The position numbers and the translations under genes are program-made. 64,000 nucleotides of DNA. It comes from Symsagittifera roscoffensis (taxonomy: Eukaryota > Xenacoelomorpha > Acoela > Convolutidae). The DNA lies in assembly GCF_963678635.1 (NCBI RefSeq), contig NC_087066.1, positions 11,702,517 through 11,766,516 of the forward strand, read 5' to 3'. Positions within the stretch are counted from its first letter, which is position 1. Each line of letters starts with the position of its first letter. Below are positions 34,761 to 47,684 of this stretch, piece by piece. The notes under the pieces were generated by a model that worked only from the letters and a program-made list of their open reading frames with translations, was not told the origin of the DNA and did not search any database.

Positions 34761-36569
34761 TTTGCAATTAAAAAATAAAAATATTAACAAAATTCATTAA
34801 AAAATTTTAGAAAAAATAAACAGACTTTCCCCGAGTCGCGACACCAAATATTTCTGACAGAGGACGTACGGTTGCTTTAAAAAACTTTGAAAAGAGAAAA
34901 TTTAATTCAGGATTCAACAAATCATTTTTCGTTAGTCAAAATTTTTTCGGAAGTCCATTTTTCTTCAACATTTTTTCACAATCTCATTTTTGTGAGGAAA
35001 TGAACTTTTCAAAATTTTGAATTTTTTATTTGAACAGTATTTTGAACAGTTTCTAAACTCACGACAGAAGCTGGCTGAAACAATTCAGCAAAATCAGCTA
35101 CTAAAATTGTTTAAAAAAAGCTAGAAGTAAATTAGCTCAAGTTTTAGATTCTAAAGTTGAAGGGTTTTCTGAGATTTAAGGAAGATTTTTGATAAAAAAC
35201 TGACCCCAAAACGTTGTTTAGGAAATTCCTAAACTATAATAACTATCTGTATTTAAACATGCGCTAACAGTAGTGGTTAGTGCTTTATGAGTTATGTGAG
35301 GGAGAGTGGTTCATGAGGGGTAATTAGTTCAGGAGGAGGGGTTTACCCCAGCGATTTTTATCATGTTTTCAATCTAACTTTTTGGTTTGAGAACGTGTTT
35401 TGTTATCTATTCAAATGTTTTCTGATGTATTTTCAAAATGAAGCGAAACAAGGAAGGAAAAAATCACTTTTCATATGATTTTCTACTTATTGTATTGTTC
35501 ATTATAATTGATTTCAAATCGAAAAATAATGCATTATATTTTTTGCGGGAAAAGATAGATTCAAATTCCATTTCAACCCATTTCTATTGTCTGAGCGTAA
35601 CTGGAAATCGATTATATTGATAACATTTTAGACCACAAAAATATGTTATATTCGAAGTTTTTTTTCATTTTTCTCAATAACGGTTCTTATATGGTTCTGG
35701 TTGCTGCTTTTAGGCTAATTTAACTCAAACTTATTAGTTTTTGAGGCTTTTTCCCTTTTCCCCACCTGCAAAATTTTATCAGTAAAGTGGCTGTTCTCAC
35801 CAACCGATTGTTATGAAAATTGACATCCTAACTAATTAGGCCATAACAAATATATCTGGTCTTCATAATTAACCTAATAAAAACCCCCATTGCACCATAA
35901 AATTGAGGCTGATGCTAGGTGGGGGGGGTCTTGTTAAGGAAAAAAGAGCTAAAAATTTTAAAAAGCAAAAAAAACTTTTCACTTTTTATCCGCTCGCTAC
36001 TGCTTAGTATTCTGCATTTATTGTTCCATATCTTGAAATGCGTCTTCAAACTTTTTCAGGCTAGAAATATGAATATATTTAACTTTATTCCCCACGGGTA
36101 CTTAGTAACGAACACCTCCCCCGCCCCCCTGTGAATAAATAAATCAACGGATAAGGATATGAGAATTTTAAACATAGTAAACAAATCTCCCCCCCCCCCC
36201 TGCAAAAGGGGTGATATGGTTAAAGAGATCCAGAAATGGGATGGTAAAAATGAAATAATTCCATCGGCTAAAACTAATATTCTGCTTGGAGGTCTCAAAG
36301 CTGCAACGTTTGAGAAACATGATCAAATGGTTTGAGAAACATTTTTGGTATATGTTTATTTTGCGCTTGGCATATTATACGCTTTGCAAATACAAATTGG
36401 TACGTTCTGGCCATCATACATTCAACACGTCACTTTATTGTTTTTATTTGTTTTTCTGAGAACATATATAAACAGATTCAAAATGAATACAGCAAAAATT
36501 TGCCGGGAGTAATTCAGCCATTAAAAGAATTTTAAAAAATTCCAAGTCTGCCAGTCTGGCAATCTTAAG

Positions 36570-37690
36570 TTGTGAAAATGCAGAGAAGTTCACAAGATAT
36601 TTTAGATATGGGGAGTATTTTATATGAAAACAGTACCAGCTCATTGCCAATTACCATACCAGAGCAATCAAAAGCAATGTTCTTTGGGAAAATATCATCT
36701 CAAGAAATAATAAGTACTGTTGATGTCTCAAAAAACTTATAGGCAGACTGCTATGACATCAGTTACTCTTCATAAAACACGTAAAAAGCTACTTGCAGAA
36801 ACAGTTTTTAAGAAAAGTTTCGAAAAAAATTCGGATTTTGGGAGAAACGAATCACAATAGATGCAATTGCATCGCTCATGCAGGAAATGTAGTTTGAAAT
36901 CAGGTTTTATCCTGAAACAAACACGTTTATAGACTTGAAAAAAGCATTTGATATTGTTGATAATCCGTTTTACTTTAAAAAAAAGTCAATGACATTTTCT
37001 TCCGAGGACCGGTAAACTAGATTTTAAAGTTAAACTTATCAGATTGTACTCAGTATATAGAAACTGAAGTTCATAAATTCTCACTAAATAGAATTGAAAG
37101 TGGAGTAGAGCAAGGCCTTATTCTAGTTCCAATGCTTTTTATACTATATGTAAATGATGTCTGCCAATGAAGAAACACTATCAAAGTTAACAAAACAAAC
37201 AGTATAAATAGTGAAAATAGCCTCCAGTTAACAAAGGTACTTCAAGCAGTCATGAAAGAGACCAATAATTGGCTGTGCCAGAAGAAACTTACACTAAATA
37301 ACGACAATTAAAATAATCAAAAAGCAGTACACTGATATTAATACAAGACTGTTTTTCATTGAAAAACGAGAAAAATGAAGAGTTGCAAACTTTGAGATGC
37401 TTGGCAGTACATATAGACGCAAAATTGATTTTTCAAGCCTATGTAAAAAAAGCAATCAATTCGCTCCGTTTCGCTGAATGCTCAATCAAATGATTAATTA
37501 CTTGAAACCAGCGGAAATGTTCCAAACCTAAATAAGTTACCTACAGACATAACACAGACATAACAAAATCATGCCTCTCAAGGTAAAGTTAACAGAATGA
37601 TCAGAGAAGTTATTTCTTAGAAAGAAGAAAAATCCAATAAGGGAACTACGAGTAAAGCTTTCGGTGTTTCCTCCAGCAGAATTGTTTGCA
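36570..37690 (+). pseudogene. Non-LTR (LINE) reverse transcriptase fossil, copy 2
   Basis: This is the counterpart of copy 1 in the second 2.9-kb unit. It preserves motif A slightly better (FIDLKKAFDIVDN, near 36928-36965) and keeps motif B in one frame as GVEQGLILVPMLFILYVND (37104-37160). It shares the loss of motif C and the same stops downstream, so both units descend from an already dead copy. Confidence 0.75.
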
Positions 37691-39740
37691 ATTAAAAAAT
37701 AAAAATATTAACAAAATTCATTAAAAAATTTTAGAAAAAATAAACAGACTTTCCCCGAGTCGCGACACCAAATATTTCTGACAGAGGACGTACGGTTGCT
37801 TTAAAAAACTTTGAAAAGAGAAAATTTAATTCAGGATTCAACAAATCATTTTTCGTTAGTTAAAATTTTTTCGGAAGTCCATTTTTCTTTCAATATTTTT
37901 TCACAATTTCAATTTTGTGAGGAAGCGAACTTTTCAAAATTTTGAATTTTTTATTTGAACAGTATTTTGAACAGCTTCTAAACTCACGACAGAAGCTGGC
38001 TGAAATAATTCAGCAAAATCAGCTGCTAAAATTGTTTGAAAAAAAAAACAAAAACTAGAAGTAAATTAGCTCAAATTTTAGATTCTAAGGTTAAAAGGTT
38101 TTCTGAGATTTAAGAAAAATTTTTGTTAAAAACTGACCCCAAAATGTTGTTTAAGAAATTCCTAAACTATAATAACTATCTGTATTTAAACATGCGCTAA
38201 CAGTAGTATTTAGTGCTTTATGTGAGGGAGAGTGGTTCATGAGGGGTAATTAGTTCAGGAGGAGGGGTTTACCCCAGCGATTATTATCATGTTTTCAATC
38301 TAAATTTTTGGTTTGAGAACGTGTTTTGTTATCAATTCAAATGTTTTCTGATGTATTTTCAAAATGAAGCGAAACAAGGAAGGAAAAAAATCACTTTTTA
38401 TATGATTTTCTACTTATTGTATAGTTCATTATAACTGATTTCAAATCCAAAAATAATGCATTATTTTTTTTTGCTAGAAAAGATAGATTCAAATTCCATT
38501 TCAACCCATTTCTATTGTCTGAGCGTAACTGGAAATCGATTATATTGATAACATTATAGACCACAAAAATATGTTATATTCGATGTTTTTCACTTTTCTC
38601 AATAACGGTTCTTATATGGTTCTGGTTGCTGCTTTTAGGTTACTTTAACTCAAACTTATAAGTTTTTGAGGCTTTTTACTTTTCCCCACCTGCAAACTTT
38701 TATCAGTAAAGTGGCTGTTCTCACCAACCGATTGTTATGAAAATTGACATCCTAACTAATTAGGCCATAACAAATATATTTGGTCTTCATAATTAACCTT
38801 ATAAAAACCCCCATTGCACCATAAAATTGAGGCTGATGCAAGGTGGAGGGGGGTTGTTAAGGAAAAAAGAGCTAAAAATTTTAAAAAGCAAAAAAAACTT
38901 TTCACTTTTTATCCGCTCCCTACTGCTTAGTATTCTGCATTTATTGTTCCATATCTTGAAATGCGTCTTCAAACTTTTTCAGGCTAGAAATATGAATATC
39001 TTTAACTATATTCCCCACGGGTACCTAGTAACGAACACCTCCCCCGCCATCCTGTGAATAAATAAATCAACGGATAAGGATATGAGAATTTTAAACCTAG
39101 TAAACAAATCTCCCTCCCCCCCCCCCCCCCTGCAAAAGGGGTGATATAGTTAAAGAGATCCAGAAATGGGATGGTAAAAATGAAATAATTCCATCGGCTA
39201 AAACTAATATTCTGCTTGGAGGTCTCAAAGCTGCAACGTTTGAGAAACATGATCAAATGGTTTGAGAAACATTTTTGGTATATGTTTATTTTGCGCGTGG
39301 CATATTATACTCTTTGCAAAAACAAATTGGTACGTTCTGGCCATCATACATTCAACACGTCACTTTATTGTTTTTATTTGCTTTTCTGAGAAATACATTT
39401 GTTTAACATACATTGAGAATTACATTTCCTTTCCTGTTCCATAGTGCTTGAATAATTTAACACAGATATTCATGGCAAAAAAATCACCTCAAATTCACGC
39501 AAATCTATTGCAAAATTTTATAAAATAATCAAATTCAAAATTTTTAAACAAGGTATTTTTCGTCTGAGCAAGTTACACATTCTGCATTCAAAAGTAAGTT
39601 TTTGCTTCTTTTCCTACACCTCAGGTAACTTTTATTCAGGATAGTTTATTTCATAGAGAGCGGCGCTGGATCTTTTTTTCTCGTGGTCAAATAAGTCGAA
39701 AGGACCCACAATAAGTACCAAACTGCAAAAGCAGTCCCCA

Positions 39741-40164
39741 TTTGGGATCTTGTTAACTATCCCCCCTTTTGGACTTGTTAACTATCCCCCCTTTTGGACT
39801 TGTTAACTATCCCCTCCTGCATGTATTAATTTTGACAACCATTTCCGTATAAAATATGCATTTCAAAAAAGTCAACAATTACATGAGTTTTCAATTTCGC
39901 GCGTTCGTATTTGAATTTTATAATACCCTCGTAAAAATTTTTAAATATTTTTAAATTCTGAAAATTGTATTAAAGCTATTGAAAATGTGACCGCCAAAGT
40001 TGAGTTTCTGAAAATCGAAGTAGACGGGAAATAGTGGTGACGTCCCATTTCTACCAACGGTCATTTGTACCAAAATGAAAAAACGGTCCCATTTGTACCA
40101 AAATTATTCAACTCGATTTCTGATTGGTCGAACTGTGAGCCAAGATAGTTAACAAGATCCCACA
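39741..40164. mobile_element. Small inverted-repeat element with 25-bp internal tandem repeats
   Basis: The left end TTTGGGATCTTGTTAACTAT is inverted at the right end as ATAGTTAACAAGATCCCACA. Immediately inside the left end, a 25-bp unit (GGACTTGTTAACTATCCCCC plus TTTT) occurs three times. The sequence TTTGTACCAAAATGAAAAAA and a related TTTGTACCAAAATTATT lie near the right end. Non-coding. Confidence 0.65.
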
Positions 40165-40247
40165 TTTGCACCAAAAATAACAAATCAGTGGCGTTATTGT
40201 CGAAGAAAATCATTGGGCCATAAAGACTATACTAAGCCGCACCGGGA

Positions 40248-40535
40248 ATATTAGGGAGGAGGGGGAGGCGGATCCCCCTCCCCCTCCCTCTCAGGAATTC
40301 GATCACCTGCCGACGCACAGGGTACGTCCAACTTTTGTACTAATTTGAGATATCCATTTTTGACTGACGAACCCTTAAATTTTCCGAGCCCTCCCAAAGC
40401 CAAAGCACTAAAAAGATCCTTTTGTGGCCTGTTTTTTTTCAAAATTCTGTCTGCGGCGCAAAAATTCAAAAAGATCATAAGAGCAGCGGTGTTGAAAGTT
40501 CTCCCCCCCTCCCCCTCGTGAAAAATCCAGATCCT
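40248..40535 (+). mobile_element. hAT-like MITE, family R1 (internally deleted)
   Basis: It starts at TTAGGGAGGAGGGGGAGGCG and has GGAATTCGATCACCTGCCGAC, GAGATATCCATTTTTGACTG, CTGCGGCGCAAAAATTC and CCCCTCGTGAAAAATCCAG. The GCGCGCGCC segment is absent. The DNA following it (TTCTTTAAGCTGTTGGTTTA) also follows the copy at 32945-33365, so both sit in copies of one larger duplicated segment. Confidence 0.7.
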
Positions 40536-40659
40536 CCCTGCTAACCCGACTTCTTTAAGCTGTTGGTTTAAGGTCATCGGTGAGCGCGCTACGCCCTCGT
40601 CGCCCCTTCGCGGAGATAACCGGCTCTAATTTTCCTATAGAATCCTACCCTCTGTTGGG

Positions 40660-41572
40660 CCAGAGTTCAAAACAGCAACAAAACATCAAATAAACGTTTT
40701 TAACCGCAATTTTTTTAGGAAATTATATTTTGAATAAGAGCGCAGTCCCAAATTTTTTAGTGGTTAAAAATCCATGCGAATGAAATTATGTAGTTAAATT
40801 GTATTTTTTTTCTAAGATTGTTTTTCTTTCAATATCTGTAACTCTATCAAAAAATTTGAATTTCGAGCAGCTAAGTATCTTTCTCTGCAAGCATTGCGCA
40901 AGCAATTTTTTGGCTTGAGTCGCTTGAAAACGGACCTCAAGGTCTAATAGTGTCCTTCCAATTGATTGTCAGCCACTAGTTTTGCTTATTTTGTTTCATA
41001 TAATTTAATAAAAGAATAGATTGGAAACAATTTTTTTTAGTAATATTATTATAAACGCGCCTCTGTTGGCTGACCCATTTATTTGGTTCATCATTTAAAA
41101 AATAGTTTCTTATTTGAAAAGTCAAATAACATATTCATTTATATCCTTAGGCAACATCAAATATGACAGATAATTATTTTTGTATGTCGACAAGTATAGA
41201 AATTGGGACTATAGGGCGGCGCAACTTATGGGCAAAACTGAAACTGAGCAAAGATAAACCACCCACAAATAGCCAGAAGCCACAGTTTTTTCAAAAAGAT
41301 CATAAGAGCAGCGGTGTTGAATTGAGAAAATTAAAATGAAAATTTGCAAAAAGTATCTGCAGAGAAGTTGCAGAAAACCAGAACAAACTAAAATTGGAAA
41401 TAGCAGATTGGAAATGAACGTTTGGAAGTTCGGATAATTTTGACATTTCTCATTTGAAGATTCAAATTTTTATTATTTAATTACTTTATAATTGTAATAT
41501 TAGATCACGTTTTATTTCAAGTTGGAGTGGTAAAGAAAGGCAATTATAAGTTAACTTACAGTAAGTTTCTTT
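40660..41572. other. No gene recognised
   Basis: AT-rich DNA with no supported coding frame. A 20-base piece, AAAAAGATCATAAGAGCAGC, occurs both at about 40469 in the MITE and at about 41296, suggesting another rearranged fragment. Confidence 0.5.
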
Positions 41573-42110
41573 TATTGTTCCGACTTTCGATACGAAAGTA
41601 ACGGAATATTTGTGCTCGGGGTGGTTTTTTTTTCTTCAGACAAATTTCGACTTTTTAACTAGTCTTTTTTGACGGAATTTTTTTTTTATCATTTGAAAGC
41701 TATTGTTGTCCTGAGCTCAAATTGGAAAAGATATTTCACCTGTGATTATTTTTCGTAAAGTTATGGGGGTTTAAAGATTGCCATTTTGGTCAATTTGGGA
41801 CAATTAACGCGCGATATATTTCGCGCTATTAACGCGTAAGCGGAGATTTAATCCGTCTTAAAATCGTTCCAAATTGGTTGAAAGAAGTTGCCATAATTGT
41901 TTTGTTACAAGGAGCTAAATCTATCTTTCTCTACTTTATATGGCGTGTGGGGGGATGATTTTCATACAAAATTTCAAGTTTTAGAAAAAAAAATTTTTCA
42001 TTTTATTTTATTACATTCAATTTTTTGATGTTAATACTGCTCCATAAAACCTTAAAAGGCAATCGGAACATTCAGGGCTTCGCCCTGATACGAGCAGTCT
42101 TGTTGTATTA
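41573..42110 (+). mobile_element. Hairpin-rich non-autonomous element (family R5), copy 1
   Basis: It starts TATTGTTCCGACTTTCGATA and ends GATACGAGCAGTCTTGTT. Three hairpins are conserved in all copies: ACTTTCG..CGAAAGT at the 5' end, GCGCGATATATTTCGCGC in the middle (next to TATTAACGCGTA) and GGGCTTCGCCC near the 3' end. The ATATGGCGTGTGGGGGGATG segment is also constant. No coding capacity. The class is unknown; the terminal hairpin without clear TIRs could fit a Helitron-like or SINE-like element, but I see no diagnostic end. Confidence 0.75.
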
Positions 42111-42262
42111 TCGGAACGCTCCGTTAAATTTTCTGAACCGACAAATTTTAAAAATACTATTTTTACTCCGTTTTTATATTATCCTCTGAATTAAGAAATT
42201 GGCTGTAAAAACCGTTGTCGCTGAGACAACTTTGAGTGAGAAGCCGTGATAATTATTCATAT

Positions 42263-42802
42263 TATTGTTCCGATTTTCGGTACGAAAGTAACGGAATATT
42301 TGTGCTCGGGGTGGGTTTTTTTTTCTTCAGACAAATTTCGACTTTTTAACTAGCCATTTTTGGCGGAATTTTTTAAATATCATTCGAAAGGTATTGTTGT
42401 CCTGAGCTTAAAATTGAAAAGATATTTCACCTGTGATCATTTTTCGTTAAGATATGAGGGTTTAAAGATTGCCATTTTGACCAATTTGGGACAATTAACG
42501 CGCGATATATTTCGCGCTATTAACGCGTATGCGGAGATTTAATCCGTCTTATAAATCGTTCCAAATTGGTTGAACGAAGCTTATTTGCCATAATTGATTT
42601 GTTACAAGGAACGAAATTTATCTTTTTGTACTTTATATGGCGTGTGGGGGGATGATTTTTATTAAAAAAATTCAAATTTTAGAAAAAAAATTTCATTTTA
42701 TTTTGTTTCAATTAATTTTTTTAATGTTATTACTGCTGCTCCATAAACCTTAAAAGGCAGTCGGAACATTCAAGGCTTCGCCCTGATACGAGCAGTCTTG
42801 TT
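42263..42802 (+). mobile_element. Family R5, copy 2
   Basis: The same layout as copy 1, offset by about 690 bp, with a 150-bp spacer between the two. It keeps all three hairpins (GATTTTCGGTACGAAAGTA, GCGCGATATATTTCGCGC, GGCTTCGCCCT) and the 3' CAGTCTTGTTATTATTC end. Confidence 0.75.
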
Positions 42803-42805
42803 ATT

Positions 42806-44996
42806 ATTCGTATTCTTTGTAAAAACAGAAGAAAACTAATTTACTGATTCGTTCTATCACATTTCGACCAATCAGAAATCGATTTGATTAGTTTTGGTAC
42901 TAGGGAGATCATTTCTTATTTTGGCAATCGTTTTTATAAATTTCATTACAAGCGTTTGTGGTCAACCGGGGTGTTTTTGGTGAACTTTTTACTTTAACTT
43001 TCAGTGTCTTGAAAGGATCCCCTTGAACCTTACGGTCCGCGGACTATTACTCGCCTCAAGTGACGGTTGCGTAATGCATTGGGTTCTTTTCAGTTATACA
43101 CCTCCCCCCCACCTTCACCACCTAAATGATGAAAAATGGAAATGAAATGATTTTACTTAAGAAGGCAGGGCTGATATTCGGAAAGTTAAATGAAGTTAGA
43201 AAATTGATTAAAAAAAGCTAATTAAACCACTATTTAAATCGCATTTTGTACCGTTTATGAAACTTATGCGCAGAAACGGCCCAAAAACCTGAGAAAAGAG
43301 CCAGTTTGACGCTAAATTTAGTAAAAAAAAAGACTTCTTTTTGATCAGTCCCATTGTAATATCTTACATTTTCTAGTAATGTTGACACAATTTTTTGATT
43401 AATTTTCTCAATTACAATTTGCATCATTTTGAGGGTGTAAAACAGAAAAGACCCATGCATCACTCAGTTCGAGGTTTTTTTGAAAAGAAATTTTCGAAAA
43501 GTTGTTCTGTATAATTTAAGTTGCGGTTTTGCTTGTCTTCATGTTGTGAATTGGCGCGACTTCAAAGTCGGCGCGACTGAAAATTTTTGATTGCCAGGTG
43601 ATCAAATTTAAGGTGGTCGAATTATCAATTAACGCTAACAAAAATGAGACTCGTCGCAAATACAAGGCAATTTTCCGCAAAAATAGAGATGGCCAGTTGT
43701 TGTGAGCAGAATATTTAGACCCCAATTTTGTCAGTAAAAACTATTCCAAATCATAATTAGGCGTTGGGCAAGAAGAAATACAAAAATAAGGGAACTAAGG
43801 TGATTGCTCTACTTTTCTCTTTTTCATCCTCTCTGTTAATTGGGATGAAAATCAGGAAAAGTGATACCGGTTTCTCACAACACTGATTAAAACGAAATCT
43901 GATTGACGAAATCCGAATCACGACTAGCAAGTTATTAATGTTAATACCGTTAATACCCTAACATAATACCCTTGACCCCCTCCAAGATTTCCTTGAGGCA
44001 CTTATTAGCGTGCCGTCGGATTAATCGTACAACAATGCCCCCACCTCCAAATCGAGTTAAGAGAGATAAAATACCAGTTTTTCAGAAATCGACTTCGAGG
44101 GCAAACTAATTGATTTAATAAGTCAAAAAACCAAACGATATCAAATTATGATTATTATACTACACTATTAAGAGAATAAATTAGATATGCGTTTTAAAAA
44201 AATCTCCAGCAGTATCTTCAGCGCACTTGTTTGAAATGAATATTTCATGCGGAATTAATTTTCGAAAATAAAACGGCAGATGCTATCTTTTTTGCCAGAC
44301 ACCGCTGCAGCCTCACTTCTTAAGTGAGTCAATTTTTTATTATCAACATGTGTTTAAGCGCGTGCTCAGATTTTTATACGAAAACTAGAGCTGAGATTAA
44401 CAAGAGCTGCTTGGTTGTTAGAGACTATATGTTTAAGAAAAATAGAAAAAGCAAACTTACTAAGTTATTGCTTTTGTAGAAGTAGAACCAGGTGATCGCT
44501 CGACTAGCATACAATTCGACTAGCTTAAAAGTTTGAAAATCTGAAAATGTATCGACTAGCATAATTTTGATATCTTTTTTTTTCTATGAAATACAAAACA
44601 ACAATACCGACCCTCTCAAATTGAAATTCTCAGATTGCTGAGAACTTAAAAACAGGATACGTTTAGCAACCAGCAAGCAATTGAAATTTTTTAATGCTAG
44701 GAAAAGTTGTGAAAAGTCGCACCCCGACCTGTTGTGGCTTGAACCAAGCTCTGAGTGCTGAACGAACTGTGAAATGCGTAAAAACAACTGATTTATTTTT
44801 TTGTATATTTGTATATATAATCAAGGGGAATATAGCATGAAAATTAAAAAAAAAACAGGCCAAAAATGCCAATTTTGGGAACTTCTTAGATTTTTGACCA
44901 ACAATTTGCGCTTTTTAGCTTTTGCGGATCGTAGAACGCTATCCTTTCGTAGAATGCCATCTTCACGCATGTATAAATTCTGAAAAATAATTCTTT
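42806..44996. other. No gene recognised
   Basis: AT-rich DNA with stops in all frames. A minus-strand frame at 43230-43463 and others of 60-80 codons show no family I know. CGACTAGCATA motifs near 44510 and 44550 repeat a few times. Confidence 0.5.
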
Positions 44997-44997
44997 A

Positions 44998-45295
44998 CAT
45001 AACGAGGCCAAATGGTGCTATTTGTGAATTGAAACCCGCATAAATTTGCGGAATCCACTTACATTTGCGGAACCCGCTTACATTTACTGAATCCGGAACA
45101 ACTATCTATATTCGCTCGTTGCGAAATCCGAAACAAAACTAAGTTGCCGACAAAGTTTATGTTTGAGGTATTTGTACGCGGAATCGGCGTAAGTTTTGTC
45201 TGTGAAATCCATGGTTAAAAACTTGTCTCTGGTATTAAGGAACATACAGACACAAAATTGTGCGTCTATCCAGTGCACAGTTTGGTCTCATAATG
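44998..45295. mobile_element. TIR MITE (family R3), 298 bp, TA-flanked
   Basis: The left end CATAACGAGGCCAAATGGTG and inverted right end CATTATGAGACCAAACTGTG match over most of 20 bp, and TA flanks both sides (44996-44997 and 45296-45297). The inside has TTGCGGAATCC and GGTTAAAAACTTGTCTCTGG in common with the copies at 9475 and 57749. Non-coding, Tc1/mariner-like by its flanks. Confidence 0.8.
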
Positions 45296-45489
45296 TATAA
45301 AATTTGCATTTAATACAAATGCATAAAGAAACTTGGTTTTTATTTTTTTAATGCGGATTTGCATTTGTAAGCTCTTAATTACACAAATTAATGTTTTAAT
45401 TCAGTTTTCTTTAAAATACGTTTGATTTTGAACAACTATAGTCTATAATCAAAGTTGGTTTACAAAAAATTCTTGTAGTCTCCCTCCTC

Positions 45490-45690
45490 AATTGATTTGG
45501 GGGAGAAGTTGTGTGGTTAATCCGCGCGCGCTACCTTTCAAAATAAATGTATTGGCGCCAAAGGCGCCTTCAGGAAAATTTTCTTTGTTGATCGCCGAAA
45601 TTTGAGGACATAAAATAATACCAAAGGAGAGACCCTTTGGTTGATGAGGGGGTTGAATCCTTGATGTAAATGCGTCCAATTCACTCTTCT
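45490..45690 (-). mobile_element. hAT-like MITE, family R1, partial
   Basis: The minus strand reads GGATTCAACCCCCTCATCAA, then GAAGGCGCCTTTGGCGCCAA and GGTAGCGCGCGCGGA, matching the left half of the full copy at 47249. The distal half is missing. Confidence 0.65.
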
Positions 45691-46094
45691 CTCCCTAAAT
45701 CTAGGCTCTTGTGTATAATGATTTTTGAAAATTTGAGAAAAGTTGACGGATCTCGTTAGTTGTTCCCTTTCTTGGCAAAAATGTGGCAGATTCGTTACTA
45801 GGTACAAAATCTGTATAAGCTTAACCATTGAATTACTTCTTTATAAGGGTGGCAATTCTACTAGTTGCTCTAGGATAGGGAGAATACTTAAAGTGATCCA
45901 ATTTGAATAATTGTTTCGATTTTTAGGTTAGTCGATACGATTTTCAGTTTTTAAACTTTCAAGCTAGTCGAGCTGTATGCTAACCGATACACCGCCTAAA
46001 ACCATCCCAAAAATCAAATCACGAATTTAAATAAATTTCAATTATAAAAAAACTCAATCAAGTACGCATAAATCTATATTTTGAAGCTTAGGAG

Positions 46095-46517
46095 AACAAA
46101 ACTGCTCCTATCAAGGCGAAGCCCTGAATATTTTTACTGCGTTTTAATTTCTATGGAGTAATTTAAAAAACTAATTGATGAAGTTCTAAAAAAAGAAAGA
46201 AAAAAATGGGGGATAATTTTTTTCTGAAAATCATCTCTCACACGCTATGTATTAAATAGACAAAAAGCATGCCTCAATCCAACTTAAAACAATTTTTAAT
46301 ACAGATTAAATCTCCGCTTACGCGTTAATAGTACGAAATGCACGCATAGCTTTACAAAAAATCCCAGTAGTTGACATATTTTTTGAAGTTTCGGACTATA
46401 GTACTTTTTGAAAAATATAGAAAGTTTTTGTCAAAAAATGCTAGTTAAAAAGTCAAAATTTGTCTGGAGAACAAAAAAACCACACCGAGCACAAATATTC
46501 TTCGAAAGTCGAACAAT
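46095..46517 (-). mobile_element. Family R5, copy 3, diverged
   Basis: On the minus strand it reads from CGACTTTCGAAGAA and CTCGGTGTGGTTTTTTTG through GCGGAGATTTAATCTG to TTCAGGGCTTCGCCTTG and the GGAGCAGTTTTGTT end. The central GCGCGATA hairpin is broken here. Confidence 0.65.
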
Positions 46518-47240
46518 TAAGCATTTTGTCCACAAAACATTAATATCGAAACTCGAAGCAAGATTTTTTGTGTCGGCCCCGAAAACTTTATGAAATCAAA
46601 GATGCTACTCTTTATAAGTTTGTACAGCTGCAATAAGCATTCCACTTGGATTTTGGGGGATTTGACTTTCTACTTTGAATACAGGAATTCGTGAGCGTAT
46701 GGAATATTATAATATAGGTGAGAAAAGACAAAAAATATGCTCATCATATGCTGAAACACAATGGCAAAAATTGATCAACTGTTGGAAAGTTTTGATCAAA
46801 AACGTGATAAATCTGATCGTTTAAGGGAAAAACAAAGACATCGTATACATAAGTTTTTTGTAAAACTTGATTTTTTTTTTGTTTTTGATGATAATTTGTT
46901 CTCCAGTTTTGACAGTACTAGAGTTTTAAGCTCGTTTTGAGCTAATTTTTATGCTAGATGTAAAGATTTGAATTTTTTTATGCTTGTGGAAATTTATGCC
47001 ATACTTTGCCTGTTTGCTATCCTTGACTAAAAATTTGAGTATTGTTTACGTTTTAATCTGATGAACTTGATCACTTTAAAGGGATCAATCTATTAAATAA
47101 TCGTTAAGCGTGCTAAGTTTTCAAACAAAAATAGGCCCTTTTCCGGGTTAACCAACTTTCTAGCGCAATTTCGATAAGTTATAAACTACTTTTCATACAA
47201 TTTCTGATATTTCCATTTGCACACAAATGTATTTGAAACC
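46518..47240. other. No gene recognised
   Basis: AT-rich DNA without supported features between an R5 copy and an R1 copy. Confidence 0.5.
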
Positions 47241-47248
47241 TCTATGAT

Positions 47249-47676
47249 CAGGGGAAGATTTAGAGAGGAGGGGCGGGTGGGGAGGCGAAAGGGCGGATGC
47301 CCTTCCTTCGGGGATTCGACCCCTTTCCGACCCAAAGGTTCCCCCTTCTGTACTGTTTTGAGGTATCAATATTTGGTGACGGACCCTTAAAATTTTCTAG
47401 AGGTTGCCAATATATACTAAATGTGAGGGAGAGCGCGCGCCGAAAAAACGCATTTTTTCGGTCAAAATTTTCCAATAAGCTCCTAAAAACGCCTAAAAGT
47501 TTTCCAAAAAAGGCCTTTTTTTAAATTTAGCCTGCATGACCGAAAATTTGGCCAAAACAGGGTCTTTTTAGTGTTTTGGGAGTGCTCGGAAAATCAATAT
47601 GGTTGACCTAAAAAAGAGGTTGACAAAACTTTTTTGAAAATCCACCCCTCTTGAGAAAATCCTAGATCCGTTCCTG
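47249..47676 (+). mobile_element. hAT-like MITE, family R1, full copy (428 bp)
   Basis: This is the best full-length member away from the gene. It runs from CAGGGGAAGATTTAGAGAGG to AATCCTAGATCCGTTCCTG, with near-inverted ends (CAGgaACGGATCTAGGAT on the other strand). The flanks TCTATGAT (47241-47248) and TATATGAT (47677-47684) match at 7 of 8 bases. An 8-bp duplication with CAG..CTG ends is typical of hAT elements. No transposase. Confidence 0.85.
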
Positions 47677-47684
47677 TATATGAT

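Larger units (their letters stand above)
33499..39400 (+). repeat. Two tandem 2.9-kb units, each with a dead non-LTR reverse transcriptase
   Basis: CAGATTCAAAATGAATACAG starts both units (33499 and 36473). Other landmarks are offset by about 2,924 bp (TTGATTTTTCAAGCC at 34501 and 37425) and 2,930 bp. Long stretches, for example 34230-34880 against 37150-37800, are identical or nearly so, so the duplication is recent. Unit 1 has a direct 53-bp internal duplication (about 34030-34130) missing from unit 2. Each unit holds an RT fossil followed by the R6 repeat and a long non-coding tail. Confidence 0.85.

Noticed and set aside
35919-39057. A duplicated gene with membrane-like frames (35919-36134 and 38827-39057)
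   Set aside because: The frames lie in the non-coding tail of the 2.9-kb units; their similarity is explained by the duplication, and the diverged copy at 28.6-30 kb does not keep them open.
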